Positions 1-8,680 of a DNA stretch of 64,000 nt are shown in pieces. The DNA is from Rhizobium vallis (GTDB lineage Bacteria; Pseudomonadota; Alphaproteobacteria; Rhizobiales; Rhizobiaceae). Position 1 is the first letter of the stretch, and every line of letters begins with the position of its first letter. The DNA lies in the NCBI RefSeq assembly GCF_003985155.1, contig NZ_ML133687.1, positions 62,001-126,000 on the forward strand. The letters are read 5' to 3'. The translations under genes were made by a program, and so were the position numbers. The notes beneath the pieces were generated by a model. The model was not told where the DNA came from, made no database searches, and worked only from the letters and a program-made list of their open reading frames with translations.

Positions 1-1
1 C

Positions 2-280
2 GGCGTTTGCCTGGTGACGCCGGATCGCAAGATCCGCCAGAAGATCGTCGAGACCAAGGTCCGCTTCAAGCGGCTCTCCGGCTTCGAGATCGAGAACTAC
101 CTGGCCTCCGGCCAGTGGCGCGGCAAGGCAGGCGCCTACGGCATCCAGGGTCTTGCCGGCACCTTCGTACAGAAAATGGTGGGCTCCTACACCAATGTCG
201 TCGGCCTGCCGCTTTATGAAACCATTCTGCTTTTGACCGGCGAAGGCTTCGACGTGCATAGCCGGTGGCCCGAGGGCTGA
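2..280 (+). CDS. maf: Maf-family nucleotide pyrophosphatase, C-terminal part
   Basis: This gene is cut by the left window edge; only the last 92 or so codons are present, in the frame that opens at base 2. Visible hallmarks of the Maf/YhdE family are the stretches [30 protein letters not shown] and [13 protein letters not shown], which in the family form the second half of the nucleotide-binding pocket. Maf proteins hydrolyse non-canonical or NTP substrates to NMP and pyrophosphate in the cytoplasm. It is followed by a palindromic repeat and then yacG on the same strand, a housekeeping pairing that points to a chromosomal location. The family call is secure; the substrate cannot be read from this fragment. 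Confidence 0.93.
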   Translation, partial: GVCLVTPDRKIRQKIVETKVRFKRLSGFEIENYLASGQWRGKAGAYGIQGLAGTFVQKMVGSYTNVVGLPLYETILLLTGEGFDVHSRWPEG

Positions 281-287
281 GCCCTGA

Positions 288-394
288 AGCATGATGCCGA
301 AAAGTGTAAGCGGTTTTCGGGCGACATCATGCTCTAGCTATTTAATTTGGAACAGGATGATATTAGGCCAGCTCGGCCTAATATCATCCTGTTC
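288..394. repeat. Rhizobial palindromic intergenic element (RIME-like)
   Basis: Two inverted repeats lie side by side between maf and yacG. The first (288-334) has arms beginning AGCATGATG and ending CATCATGCT around a GAAAA/TTTTC inner stem. The second (350-394) has perfect 20-bp arms, GAACAGGATGATATTAGGCC and its complement, around a 5-base loop. This form resembles the short palindromic intergenic elements known in Rhizobium genomes. It could fold in the maf-yacG transcript as an attenuator or terminator. No other copy was noticed in this window. Confidence 0.7.
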
Positions 395-421
395 TAGAGT
401 CGATCGATAGGACGAACCGCT

Positions 422-634
422 ATGCCTGAAGAAAAGAAAGCAGCCGCCAAGGTCGAACCGCTGCGCAAGACACGCCCTTGCCCGGAATGCGGCAAACCCT
501 CCAGCCGCGAACATTACCCCTTCTGCTCCAACCGCTGCCGCGAGGTTGATCTCTCCCGCTGGCTGACCGGCGCCTATGCCATTCCCGTTGCCGACGACGA
601 GACCAAGGCCGAATATCAGGACGAGGAAAACTAG
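422..634 (+). CDS. yacG: DNA gyrase inhibitor YacG (zinc ribbon protein)
   Basis: A 70-aa protein with the YacG four-cysteine zinc site: CPECGK near residues 20-25 and [14 protein letters not shown] near residues 38-51. In E. coli, YacG binds GyrB and blocks DNA binding by gyrase. The tail is acidic ([13 protein letters not shown]), as is common in the family, and the length is normal. It starts at ATG 422 just after the palindromic repeat and follows maf on the same strand. Nothing is unusual about it. Confidence 0.93.
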   Translation: MPEEKKAAAKVEPLRKTRPCPECGKPSSREHYPFCSNRCREVDLSRWLTGAYAIPVADDETKAEYQDEEN

Positions 635-812
635 AGAGTTTCATCCACGAAGCTCTTATTTTTCCTCATGAATCCGTAAAACTGGCAAGACCGTCAAAAA
701 AGAGTCATTTGACGCTTGCCATGGCCGAACAAGATGCTATAACCCCGCTCGCTTCCGGGGCGAACCAAGGCCCCACGGTTCTTTTTCGAAAAGGATCATT
801 GGAAGCAGGTTA

Positions 813-888
813 GCCCAGGTAGCTCAGTTGGTAGAGCAGCGGATTGAAAATCCGCGTGTCACTGGTTCGATTCCGGTCCTGGGCACCA
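813..888 (+). tRNA. tRNA-Phe (GAA)
   Basis: A complete 76-nt cloverleaf with encoded CCA. The acceptor GCCCAGG (813-819) pairs with CCTGGGC (878-884). The D arm contains AGCTCAGTTGGTAGAGC. The anticodon stem surrounds TTGAAAA with anticodon GAA at 846-848, and the T arm reads GGTTCGATTCC. It stands alone, with about 120 bp to the next gene on the opposite strand. tRNA 3' ends are common integration sites, but no second copy of this 3' end and no integrase were noticed in the window. Confidence 0.97.
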
Positions 889-1009
889 TTCAGTTTACCC
901 AAACTAGTCTCATATAGGCGCAATTAGAATAGCCGCGCAAATTCGTAGACTTATGGGGTGCGGGTAGCTCGCCTGTCGCCATTTTCTATTAGGTTCTGTT
1001 CAGCGTCGA

Positions 1010-1336
1010 TCATGGAATGAGCGCAAGGGCAATCCGATTGGCTGCGGCGACGAGGAGCAGCGCGATCGCCAGGTTCGACGAACCGAGGTAGTTGAGAATC
1101 AAAGCCGTGCTCATGAAAATGCCGGCTTCGAGAACGAGCCTTCCAGCCGCGCCAATCTCGTATCTCCGCTTCGGGGAAAGGAACGTACCCCAAACGGCAG
1201 CAGTTGCTGCGCAAAACGCAAGCCCTAACAGCACTTGTGTCGGTATCGGTACGGCAAGGTGTGCAGCCAACGCGACAAGCGAAGCGAGTATGCAAAGTTC
1301 GAGTGCAAATCTGATGCCGAGTGCTATCGCTTTCAT
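1010..1336 (-). CDS. YrdB/DUF2568-like small membrane protein
   Basis: A 108-aa protein with about four hydrophobic segments: residues 8-30, 33-50, 65-85 and 88-108. The central loop FLSPKRRYEIGAAGRLVLE resembles the W(G)xFLxPKR...R/LxLE signature of the YrdB (DUF2568) family, whose function is unknown. It stands alone on the minus strand between tRNA-Phe and a remnant gene. The assignment rests on that loop and on the hydrophobic profile. No function is inferred. Confidence 0.7.
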   Translation of the reverse strand: MKAIALGIRFALELCILASLVALAAHLAVPIPTQVLLGLAFCAATAAVWGTFLSPKRRYEIGAAGRLVLEAGIFMSTALILNYLGSSNLAIALLLVAAANRIALALIP

Positions 1337-1479
1337 CTTCCATCCCCGCCATGGAGCTATGGTTCATTCATTTTTGAGAAGTCCACCAAGAAGCCGAATA
1401 CACGCTGTGTCGAAGGTATCACCCGCGAACCCCCTCCGTAGGAGTCCTAGGAGGTTTGCGACGGCTCGATCATGCATTC

Positions 1480-1641
1480 GCTAATCGACAGCATAAGGCC
1501 GCTCAGGTTAAACTTGTGCCCATCATCCTCGGCGGCGGCAACCCGCATTTCAAACCGGCGGGCCGACAGCTTCCACTGAAGCTACTCGACAACACGACGA
1601 CCGCGACCGGCGCAGCTATCCTGGGCTATAAGTCGGTCAAT
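1480..1641 (+). pseudogene. Remnant of a dihydrofolate-reductase/RibD-like protein (C-terminal end)
   Basis: Reading this strand gives VPIILGGGNPHFKPAGR followed by LPLKLLD and TTTATGAAILGYKSV. These match the C-terminal strands of small dihydrofolate-reductase-family proteins, which typically end PVILGGGxPLF...LKLLxxxxxxxGxxxLxY. There is no start, Rossmann core or catalytic region upstream, and the reading frame runs on into unrelated sequence antisense to the ion-channel gene. I read it as a decayed fragment of about 55 codons. A search with the translated fragment would confirm this. Confidence 0.5.
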
Positions 1642-1688
1642 GCGTACCCCCCACCGGCTGCGGCAATGCCGGAGCCGTCAGGGTTGGA

Positions 1689-2756
1689 TTATTCCTTCGG
1701 CGGCCCGCCCCGCCGCTCCAGCGCCGTCTTGCGGATGGTCTCCGCGATCTCCGGACTACTGCTCGACAACATCTGGAAATCCACGGCGTAGAGCGACAGC
1801 AGCGATACCTCGGTTGCTGCGGTGACCGTCGCTGAGCGCGGTTCGCCACTGATCAGCGACATCTCGCCAAAGAAGTTTCCGGCACCGAGTTCCACTGGAT
1901 GGTCGGGTGTCGCCACGGTGACCCGCCCCTCGACAATGAAGAACATCTGATCGCCAACATCGCCCTTGCGGCAGATCACGGCACCTGCGGGGACAATGCG
2001 CGGTCGCAGCGCCCGAACGATCTCGATCAGCGCAGCGGAACCAAGCTTCTGGAACAGGGGTACGGCAGCGACCAATTGCCAGTTGCGAACGAAGTCTTGG
2101 CGGCGAACCTCTTCGTAGAAGCCGGTGGCGAGGATGCCGGCCCAAAGTGCAAAAATACCGATCCCGCTCATCATCACCAATCCGGCGAGAACTCGACCTG
2201 CAAGGCTCTGCGGGATCTCGTCACCGTAGCCGGTTGTCGACAGTGTCACGACCGCCCACCACATCGCCTGCGGGATGCTGCCGAACTTATCCGGCTGGAC
2301 GTCTCGCTCGATGACATAACCGGCCAACGCAGCGCCAAAAAGAACGATGCCGAACACCGATGTCACGCCAAGCAGATTGCGCGATTCATTCGCGACCACC
2401 TTTGCCAGCAGCCTGAAGAAGGTCGATTCGCGCAACGGCTTGAGAAGCCAAATGGCGCAATACAGGTTTCGATCACGGGACCCAACGAACAAGAATGCAG
2501 CAACCGGAACCAGAACCGCGAGCAAATCGATCACGAGGGCCGGCATCCCGCCCGACAAGCGGTGTCGCCGTGAAAGCAATGTGCCGCTCAATTGGAGGAC
2601 ATAGGCCAGCCAAATTGCCGCAAGTAGCAGCTCAAAGACAAGCCTCTCCTGTCCAGTAAGGCCCTGCGTCGTCAGTGCGGCAACGACCAAGAGACCGATT
2701 GTAGCGAACAGCGCGTTGAGCGGCGTCGAAATCTTTGAGAACGGCACTGCCGACAT
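1689..2756 (-). CDS. Cyclic-nucleotide-gated potassium channel (MloK1-like)
   Basis: From the chosen start (355 aa) the protein has an S1-S4-like bundle (about residues 15-125), a pore helix and the K+ selectivity filter TTGYGD at 174-179. A C-terminal cyclic-nucleotide-binding domain (about 230-345) carries the phosphate-binding cassette FGEMSLISGEPRSAT at 296-310. This architecture without an S4-CNBD linker is that of the rhizobial MloK1 channel from Mesorhizobium loti, a cAMP-gated K+ channel of the inner membrane. The internal ATG at 2756 is preferred over the one at 2810 because GGGAG lies 6 bases before it. It is monocistronic in appearance. Confidence 0.9.
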   Translation of the reverse strand: MSAVPFSKISTPLNALFATIGLLVVAALTTQGLTGQERLVFELLLAAIWLAYVLQLSGTLLSRRHRLSGGMPALVIDLLAVLVPVAAFLFVGSRDRNLYCAIWLLKPLRESTFFRLLAKVVANESRNLLGVTSVFGIVLFGAALAGYVIERDVQPDKFGSIPQAMWWAVVTLSTTGYGDEIPQSLAGRVLAGLVMMSGIGIFALWAGILATGFYEEVRRQDFVRNWQLVAAVPLFQKLGSAALIEIVRALRPRIVPAGAVICRKGDVGDQMFFIVEGRVTVATPDHPVELGAGNFFGEMSLISGEPRSATVTAATEVSLLSLYAVDFQMLSSSSPEIAETIRKTALERRGGPPKE

Positions 2757-2953
2757 TACATACTCCCAACCGCCCGGCATTTGTCGACAATAGATACCTT
2801 CGGGCCACACGCAAGGGAACGGGAGACTGATGCAATGTGTCTTCGCACCAAAGAATTTGGCAGCCGGAATAGCGTTACAACACCCCCGAAGCTCTCGACT
2901 GGCGCTTGATCGGCTGGAGCCACGCCGCTGACCATCTTTCCGAAATGCGCAGG

Positions 2954-3940
2954 TTACCTTGCCGCGGCAAGGTTACGGCGATAGCCGGTATCGATGACGA
3001 TCCGTCCACCACAGGCCCGCGAAACGCAGGCGCACATACGTGAATTTTCCTGCCGCTCGGCTTCGGAAAAGAAAACATCGCGGTGGTCGATCACCCCATC
3101 CGCGTCCACGATGTTGACGGCACAGAGTCCACATTCTCCACGGCGGCAATCGAAAACCATGTCGACGCCGGCCTCCATCAACACGTCGAGCATGGACTGA
3201 TCGGCCTGGACCCGAACACGGGCGCCGAGCTCAGCCACTTCGACATCGAAGGCCTGCTCGGCGAACCGACCGTTATCACCGAAGACCTCGTAGCGCAGCC
3301 GGCTTATCGACCGGCCGCCTTTCTGCCAGGCTTGCCGCGCTGCCTCCAGAAGTCCGAGCGGGCCGCAGATATACGCCTCGCCATCCGACGGCAGGGCTGC
3401 AAATTCGGAGTCGAGATCGAGAGCTTCTCCGTCATCCTGAGCAAAGACCTGCAACCTTTCGCCAAGCAGCGCGGCAAGCTCGTCGAGGAAGGCCATTTGC
3501 TGACGGCTCTTCGCGGCATAGGCCAGCCGGAGTTTTTGCCGGCGCGAGGCGAGTGTTTTCGCCATGCCATAGATCGGGGTAATGCCGATGCCGCCAGCAA
3601 TCAGGAGATAGCGGGAGGCGCGCCAGGAAAGCTCGAAGCGGTTCTCGGGCTCGGTCAGTTCTATGTCGTCACCCGGTTGTAGCTGCCAGATGAACACCGA
3701 GCCCCCGCGGCTGTTTGGGTGAAGCTTTGCGGCGATGGAGAGCGTGCCCGGCGATCCGGGCAGAACGGTATAGGTTCGGATCGCCGGTTCGCCGTTGATC
3801 CGAACCTTGATATTGGTGTGCGAACCAGGATCGAAACCAGCGGACAAGCCTTCGACGGCGAAGGTCACGGTCCGCACATCCTCGGCGATTGTCCGAGCCT
3901 CAACGACCCGCGCCTTGCGCCACTCCAGTCTGGACCGCAT
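2954..3940 (-). CDS. vanB: Vanillate O-demethylase-type reductase (VanB family)
   Basis: A 328-aa phthalate-dioxygenase-reductase-type protein. The FMN domain has RTYTV at 55-59, the NAD domain has AGGIGITP at 115-122 and CGPLGLLEA at 192-200, and a C-terminal plant-type 2Fe-2S ferredoxin has Cys265, Cys270, Cys273 and a fourth near Cys303. Such proteins pass electrons from NAD(P)H to the Rieske oxygenase partner. The partner is the VanA-like gene two places upstream, with a GntR regulator between them. The aromatic substrate, vanillate or another methoxy-aromatic, is inferred from the pairing and not proven. The start matches the family N-terminus. Confidence 0.88.
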   Translation of the reverse strand: MRSRLEWRKARVVEARTIAEDVRTVTFAVEGLSAGFDPGSHTNIKVRINGEPAIRTYTVLPGSPGTLSIAAKLHPNSRGGSVFIWQLQPGDDIELTEPENRFELSWRASRYLLIAGGIGITPIYGMAKTLASRRQKLRLAYAAKSRQQMAFLDELAALLGERLQVFAQDDGEALDLDSEFAALPSDGEAYICGPLGLLEAARQAWQKGGRSISRLRYEVFGDNGRFAEQAFDVEVAELGARVRVQADQSMLDVLMEAGVDMVFDCRRGECGLCAVNIVDADGVIDHRDVFFSEAERQENSRMCACVSRACGGRIVIDTGYRRNLAAAR

Positions 3941-4020
3941 ATTTCCCTCCCTTTGATGAATCTCGATGATCTGCCGGTTATCCGCTGCAAAGGCCTGCGT
4001 CCCACGGGGCCTCTTCTGCT

Positions 4021-4761
4021 TCAGCCGGACATCAGCGCCAGCGCTAGCACCTTGCTGCGCAGGTCTGGTTGTTCTTCCGTGACGAAATCCAGGTTTTGCC
4101 GCGCCAGCCGTGCATGTTCACGCGCCAGCGCTTCGGCGCGCGCGCCCTCGCGCAGCTCGATCGCGGCAATGATCGCCCTGTGCTGCGTTTGCGCGACCAC
4201 CAGCGTGCGTTGAAAGGCCGGCACGTCCGCTTCCGTGTTGACGAATGCATTGGGGCTGGCAAATGGCAGGCTGGTGATCCGCTCGATCTCTCGGCTCAGG
4301 ACATCGCTGCCACTCAGTGTTGCGAGTTGGCGGTGAAACCGTTCGTTCAGCATTTCATAAAGCCCGAAATCCATAGCGCCCGGTCCCGGCGCGACCACAG
4401 CGTCGAGACTTGCAACCACGTCCGAAATCGCCTTCAGCTTTACTGGGGGCACGCCGCGTTCTGCTGCCAGGCGTGCGGCTGTACCTTCGAGAACGCCGCG
4501 AAGTTCTATGGCGTCGATCACGTCTTGGCGGCTGAAGCTGCGGACCGCATAACCGCCCGAGGGGATCATGACGACCAGCCCTTCCTGTTCCAGCTTCTGC
4601 AGCGCGGCACGTAACGGCGTACGAGACACTTTCAAGCGGTCGGCGAGCGCCACTTCTGAAAGGCGCTCGCCGGGAAGCACCTCGCCTTTGAGCACGAGAT
4701 CACGAAGGCCGGTCAGGGCCTTTGCCGTCTGCTGTTTGGGGGCGCTGTCCTGTTCTGTCAC
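4021..4761 (-). CDS. GntR-family (FCD) regulator of the VanAB-like operon
   Basis: A 246-aa regulator. The N-terminal winged helix has the GntR signature GERLSEVALADRLKVSRTPL and then LQKLEQEGLVVMIPSGGYAV. The C-terminal half is a helical FCD ligand domain that usually binds a metal and a carboxylate, with FHRQL and a terminal H-x-x-L region. It starts 5 bp after the stop of the VanA-like gene, so it is probably translated from the same message. The 80 bp after it precede the VanB-like gene. VanR-type GntR repressors release their operators when bound to vanillate. Two TGTATACA sites upstream of the operon are candidate operators. Confidence 0.87.
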   Translation of the reverse strand: MTEQDSAPKQQTAKALTGLRDLVLKGEVLPGERLSEVALADRLKVSRTPLRAALQKLEQEGLVVMIPSGGYAVRSFSRQDVIDAIELRGVLEGTAARLAAERGVPPVKLKAISDVVASLDAVVAPGPGAMDFGLYEMLNERFHRQLATLSGSDVLSREIERITSLPFASPNAFVNTEADVPAFQRTLVVAQTQHRAIIAAIELREGARAEALAREHARLARQNLDFVTEEQPDLRSKVLALALMSG

Positions 4762-4766
4762 ATGTT

Positions 4767-5828
4767 CTATTCCGCTGCCACCGCTGTGGTGTTTTCTTCT
4801 GGGTTGATTTCCCGGTCGATCATCCGGTCGATAAGCTTACGGGCCCACATCGTGCCGGCATCAATATTGAGATTGTAGAATTGATGATCGGGATTGGCTT
4901 CGATTGCGATCTGCTGTGCTTCAAGCACCGCTTCATCCTCGCGGAAGACGCCAGCGACCCCCTCGCGCAGTTCGTGCGTACGTGCCTGGTTGTGCAGGTC
5001 GTAGTTCCGGGCGAAGGCCCAGAAATACAGGCAGCTATTGTCCGTCGACGGCGTGATCGTGTTCAGGACGTAGCCGTTCACGCCTTGCGAGCGGTCGCCT
5101 TCCGGCGCGCCGGTGCCAGCCGCAGCGACACCGACATCGATGGTAACCGTGCAGGGAGCCTCGAAGCGAATGATCTGCCAACGGTCCACCTTGCCGGGCT
5201 TGCCGTACTGCTTGCGCCAGAAGGGCGGCGGATCGATGTTATGCATCCACCTGGTCACATAGGCGAAGCGATCGGAATGGCTGGCTTCGAAAGGAGATTC
5301 AGCCACGGCGCGGTCGCCAATCGACGAGCTGTGCACGAAGGTTTCATGGGTGAGATCCATGAGATTGTCGACGACCAGGCGATAGTCGCATCTTACCTCA
5401 ATCAACTTGCCGTCGGCCGCCCAGTCGGGGTCATCGTTCCAGTGCATGTCGGGGATCATCGCCGGGTCTGCCAGCGCCGGATCGCCCGGCCAGATCCAGA
5501 TGAAGCGGTGCTTCTCGGCCACCGGATAGGATTTGACGCAGGCCGAGGGATTGATGGTGTCCTGTGACGGCATGTATACACAGCGACCGGTCTCGTCATA
5601 TTCGAGGCCGTGATAGCCGCACACCACGTTGTCGCCATTGAGCCGACCGAACGAGAGCGGCACCAGCCTGTGCCAACAGGCATCCGCCAAGGCTACCGGC
5701 GTGCCATTTTCCCTGCGATACAGCACGATTGGTTTGTGGCAGATCGTGCGCGGCAACAGCGCGTGCTTCAGCTCCACATCATAGGCGGCGGCATACCAGG
5801 CATTCAGGGGAAAGGTTGGTCGCTTCAT
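4767..5828 (-). CDS. vanA: Rieske aromatic oxygenase (VanA-like vanillate O-demethylase oxygenase)
   Basis: A 353-aa Rieske non-haem iron oxygenase. The Rieske centre is C51-W-H53 with C70-G-Y-H73. The mononuclear iron site lies in DNLMDLTHETFVH, with His161 and His166 as ligands and Asp158 as the likely electron-transfer bridge; a distal Asp completes the triad. The opening PLNAWYAAAYDVEL is typical of VanA. The family demethylates vanillate to protocatechuate plus formaldehyde using electrons from VanB. The ATG at 5828 is favoured over the one at 5864 because AGGAGGAC lies just upstream and the family begins at this point. It heads a vanA-gntR-vanB operon. Confidence 0.88.
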   Translation of the reverse strand: MKRPTFPLNAWYAAAYDVELKHALLPRTICHKPIVLYRRENGTPVALADACWHRLVPLSFGRLNGDNVVCGYHGLEYDETGRCVYMPSQDTINPSACVKSYPVAEKHRFIWIWPGDPALADPAMIPDMHWNDDPDWAADGKLIEVRCDYRLVVDNLMDLTHETFVHSSSIGDRAVAESPFEASHSDRFAYVTRWMHNIDPPPFWRKQYGKPGKVDRWQIIRFEAPCTVTIDVGVAAAGTGAPEGDRSQGVNGYVLNTITPSTDNSCLYFWAFARNYDLHNQARTHELREGVAGVFREDEAVLEAQQIAIEANPDHQFYNLNIDAGTMWARKLIDRMIDREINPEENTTAVAAE

Positions 5829-5861
5829 CAAATCCGTCCTCCTCAGATGCCTTAAGAAGGG

Positions 5862-5879
5862 CATGATGTATACATCATG
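5862..5879. promoter_or_regulatory. GntR-type operator palindrome, proximal
   Basis: A perfect 18-bp palindrome, CATGATGTATACATCATG, lies 34 bp upstream of the VanA-like start. Its core TGTATACA (5867-5874) is the form often bound by FCD-type GntR repressors. The embedded GntR gene is the obvious candidate ligand. Binding is an inference. Confidence 0.65.
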
Positions 5880-5940
5880 TCAATATGGACGATAAAAAAT
5901 GCCATAACATTGCGTTTGCGGCGGTACTCTATCTGAATAG

Positions 5941-5948
5941 TGTATACA
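5941..5948. promoter_or_regulatory. Second TGTATACA core, distal operator candidate
   Basis: An identical 8-bp palindromic core sits 74 bp from the first one, close to seven helical turns, so two repressor dimers would lie on the same face of the DNA. The flanks are less symmetric than at the proximal site. Confidence 0.5.
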
Positions 5949-6655
5949 ATGATTGAAATTCATGTGCCTCGCTGACCGCGGTCGACGGCGGCACTGTCAA
6001 ATGCGATGGGCAGAACATGCGGCCGCTTGAGCGTTCCGTTCCTCTCTCGTGGAGCACAAGCACCGAACTTGCGTTCAAGTCGCCGCTCTCCAGAATATGC
6101 ACCTGATATTTGTCGATATGATAGATCTTGCCAATCCGGGGCTGGAATGCCTGCTGCTTCAACATGATCCAACAAACGCCCGCAGCGCCTTCTCGGTTCC
6201 GCCACGCTCATGCCGGGCTCAACGGAGCTGCTCCACCCGGAGCGTGCCGCCGGTAAGCGGCTGCAATCGGTCATAAGGGCATACGGCAAATTCCTCGGAG
6301 CGATTGAGACCTTTTGCCGTAGAACACTCAGCTTCAGCCGGCTATAAAGTGTTACGCTACGTTGGCTTTCTATCGGTAACCGATGCCTAGTCCTCCCGAC
6401 TCCTCTGACGAAAATGCCGGCAACTCGGCCACGGGTCGCAATCAGCCAGCAGATTCGGCAACTCAAAGAACCGCTTCGAATTCGACGGGAACCACGCAAT
6501 GCGATGATCCACGACTTCCCCACGGATCCTTCGGCCAAACTCGGCAGGCGGCCAGCAATCTATTACGGGCGCTGCTCCAAGATTTGCAGGCGAGTCCTGG
6601 ATTGGCGAGGACCAAGACAGCCACTTCGTTTTTGAGGCGGAAGCTAGGGAGGTCG
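5949..6655. other. Region without a convincing gene
   Basis: Several open frames cross this stretch on both strands, but none shows a recognisable motif or a good ribosome-binding site. The frame of the downstream penicillin-binding protein stays open back to an ATG at 6383. The extra 91 codons are Ser/Thr/Arg-rich low-complexity sequence without an expected domain, so I treat them as probably non-coding. Confidence 0.4.
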
Positions 6656-8680
6656 ATGCGGCTGGTAGCCTCACCAATCCCAACAAAATTGGTGACCGCT
6701 ACTCTAGCCAAAGCCGGGCGCGTTATTCGCGATCGGGATGCCAATCCTCGTGAAAGCCGCCCGCGCCGATCGCTTCGGGCGGGCTGGTGGAAGTTCGCTG
6801 TGGGGGCGGTTTTGCTTGTCTGCCTCCTCGTAGCCACTATGCTGGTGTGGGCACTAAAAGATGTCCCCTGGAGCGAGATACGTGACGGAACGTTAAAGCC
6901 TATCGTGGTGCTGGAAACCGCTGACGGCGGGCCGTTGGTAAGGCAAGGCCCCTATCAAGGGCCATACGCCCAATACGACCAGTTCCCGTCCCATCTGATC
7001 GATGCCGTCCTTTCGATTGAGGACCGCCGGTTCATGGATCATTTCGGCATTGACCCCAGGGGGATCGGCAGGGCGTTCCTCCGGAACTTGGAGGCTGGCT
7101 CGGTGGTAGAGGGTGGAAGCACAATCACCCAGCAACTCATCAAGTTGCAATACCTCGACAGCGATCGAACGATAAAGCGAAAGATCCAGGAGGTTGTCAT
7201 CGCCGTCTGGCTGGAGTGGAAGCTCGGCAAGCGAGAAATCCTGACGCGGTATCTCAACAGCGTCTATCTTGGCGCGGGCGCAACCGGCATGCCCGCCGCC
7301 GCGCGAATCTATTTCAACAAGGATATCGGTGCCCTTGACCTGCCGGAGTCGGCGATGCTGGCGGGGTTGCTGCGGGCGCCCAGCCAATGGAATCCCATCG
7401 ACAATTTTGAAGGCGCCCGTCAGCGCACCATGGTCGTGCTCGACGCGATGGCGACCAATGGCAAGATAACCGCGCCAGAGGCGGTGGAGGCCAAGGCGAG
7501 CTTTGCCAAGCTACATCCAACGACGCCGACGCCACGCTCCGGAAGCTGGTTTGCTGATTGGATTTCGCCGCAGGCGAGCGAGATCGCCGGCGCCTCGCCA
7601 GGTTCGACCACGGTGCGCACGACGCTGGTGCCGCAGTTGCAGCAGATCGCAGAAAAAGTCGTGAAGAGCGCCTTGGATGGTGAAGGACACGCAGTCGGAG
7701 CGTCGCAGGCCGCTTTGGTTGCGATGACGCCGGACGGGGCGGTCGTTGCCATGGTTGGCGGGCGAGACTACAAGGCAAGCCAGTTCAACCGGGCCGTCAC
7801 CGCGATGCGCCAGCCGGGCTCAACCTTCAAGCTATTCGTCTATTACGCAGCACTGAAGGCAGGGTTCACCTTGTCTGACCAAGTTTTGGACGCGCCAATT
7901 GACATCGATGGCTGGTCGCCAGAAAATTCCGGCGGCAACTATCGTGGTTGGGTAACGCTTGCCGAGGCATTCGCACGATCACTCAATGCCGCTTCAGTGG
8001 CGCTTGCCGAAGAGGTTGGGTTGGACAATGTGATTGCTGCGGCGCGTGAACTCGGCATCGATGCGCCACTTGCCAACACTCCGTCTTTGGCGCTCGGGAC
8101 ATCCGAAGTAAATCTGCTTAACCTCACCAGCGCCTATGCGTCCGTCCAACTTGGCAGGTCACCTGTCAAGCCTTGGGGCATCATCGACTTCCAAGCGGCA
8201 GGGCAGCCCAAGGCCTTTCGAGTTGGCTCACAATCAAAGCCGAGTGTCGATCTTTCGCCCTACCAGTCCAATCTCCTCGAGCTCCTGCAGTTGGTGGTCG
8301 AGCGCGGCACCGGACGTGGAGCAGATCCCGGCACCTTTGCAGCCGGCAAGACCGGTACCAGCCAGAACAATCGCGACGCCTGGTTCGTCGGCTTCACGGA
8401 ATCGCTCGTCGTCGGGGTCTGGGTTGGCAATGATGACGACGGGCCGATGAAGGGGGTCACCGGCGGCGCCCTGCCAGCGCATATCTGGCGGGACTTCATG
8501 CGCCAGGCGACGGCCGAACCGACGCTGAATGGAGTCCGATCGAGAGAAGCAGCAAGCGATGGTCAAGGCGCACCGCAGTCCTGTAATATCACCGCCTGCT
8601 CGCGCAGTTACCGCTCCTTCCGGCCGTCGGATTGTTCCTATCAGCCGTACGCTGGCGGTCGGCGGCTCTGTGAAAAGTGA
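6656..8680 (+). CDS. Class A penicillin-binding protein (PBP1a-like) with Cys-rich tail
   Basis: A bifunctional peptidoglycan synthase of 674 aa from the chosen start. There is one membrane anchor (about residues 44-66), then a GT51 glycosyltransferase domain with catalytic EDRRF (122-126), GSTITQQLIK (154-163) and KRKIQEVVIAVWLE. The transpeptidase domain has STFK (389-392), SLN (442-444) and KTGTS (565-569). The C-terminus (643-674) is a four-cysteine tail, Cys643, 648, 660 and 672, with ACSRSYRSF and QPYAGGRRLCEK, resembling the BA14K-like tail of rhizobial envelope proteins. ATG 6656 follows AGGGAGG; an upstream ATG at 6383 would add 91 unlikely residues. It stands alone, so it is probably an accessory PBP. 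Confidence 0.9.
   Translation: MRLVASPIPTKLVTATLAKAGRVIRDRDANPRESRPRRSLRAGWWKFAVGAVLLVCLLVATMLVWALKDVPWSEIRDGTLKPIVVLETADGGPLVRQGPYQGPYAQYDQFPSHLIDAVLSIEDRRFMDHFGIDPRGIGRAFLRNLEAGSVVEGGSTITQQLIKLQYLDSDRTIKRKIQEVVIAVWLEWKLGKREILTRYLNSVYLGAGATGMPAAARIYFNKDIGALDLPESAMLAGLLRAPSQWNPIDNFEGARQRTMVVLDAMATNGKITAPEAVEAKASFAKLHPTTPTPRSGSWFADWISPQASEIAGASPGSTTVRTTLVPQLQQIAEKVVKSALDGEGHAVGASQAALVAMTPDGAVVAMVGGRDYKASQFNRAVTAMRQPGSTFKLFVYYAALKAGFTLSDQVLDAPIDIDGWSPENSGGNYRGWVTLAEAFARSLNAASVALAEEVGLDNVIAAARELGIDAPLANTPSLALGTSEVNLLNLTSAYASVQLGRSPVKPWGIIDFQAAGQPKAFRVGSQSKPSVDLSPYQSNLLELLQLVVERGTGRGADPGTFAAGKTGTSQNNRDAWFVGFTESLVVGVWVGNDDDGPMKGVTGGALPAHIWRDFMRQATAEPTLNGVRSREAASDGQGAPQSCNITACSRSYRSFRPSDCSYQPYAGGRRLCEK

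Noticed and set aside
5960..6538. 192-codon open frame on the minus strand
   Set aside because: Arginine-rich, no motif and overlapping operator-like DNA. Typical of a chance frame in GC-rich sequence.
6383..6655. Upstream extension of the penicillin-binding protein frame
   Set aside because: Low-complexity Ser/Thr/Arg-rich sequence unlike class A PBPs. A better ribosome-binding site precedes 6656.
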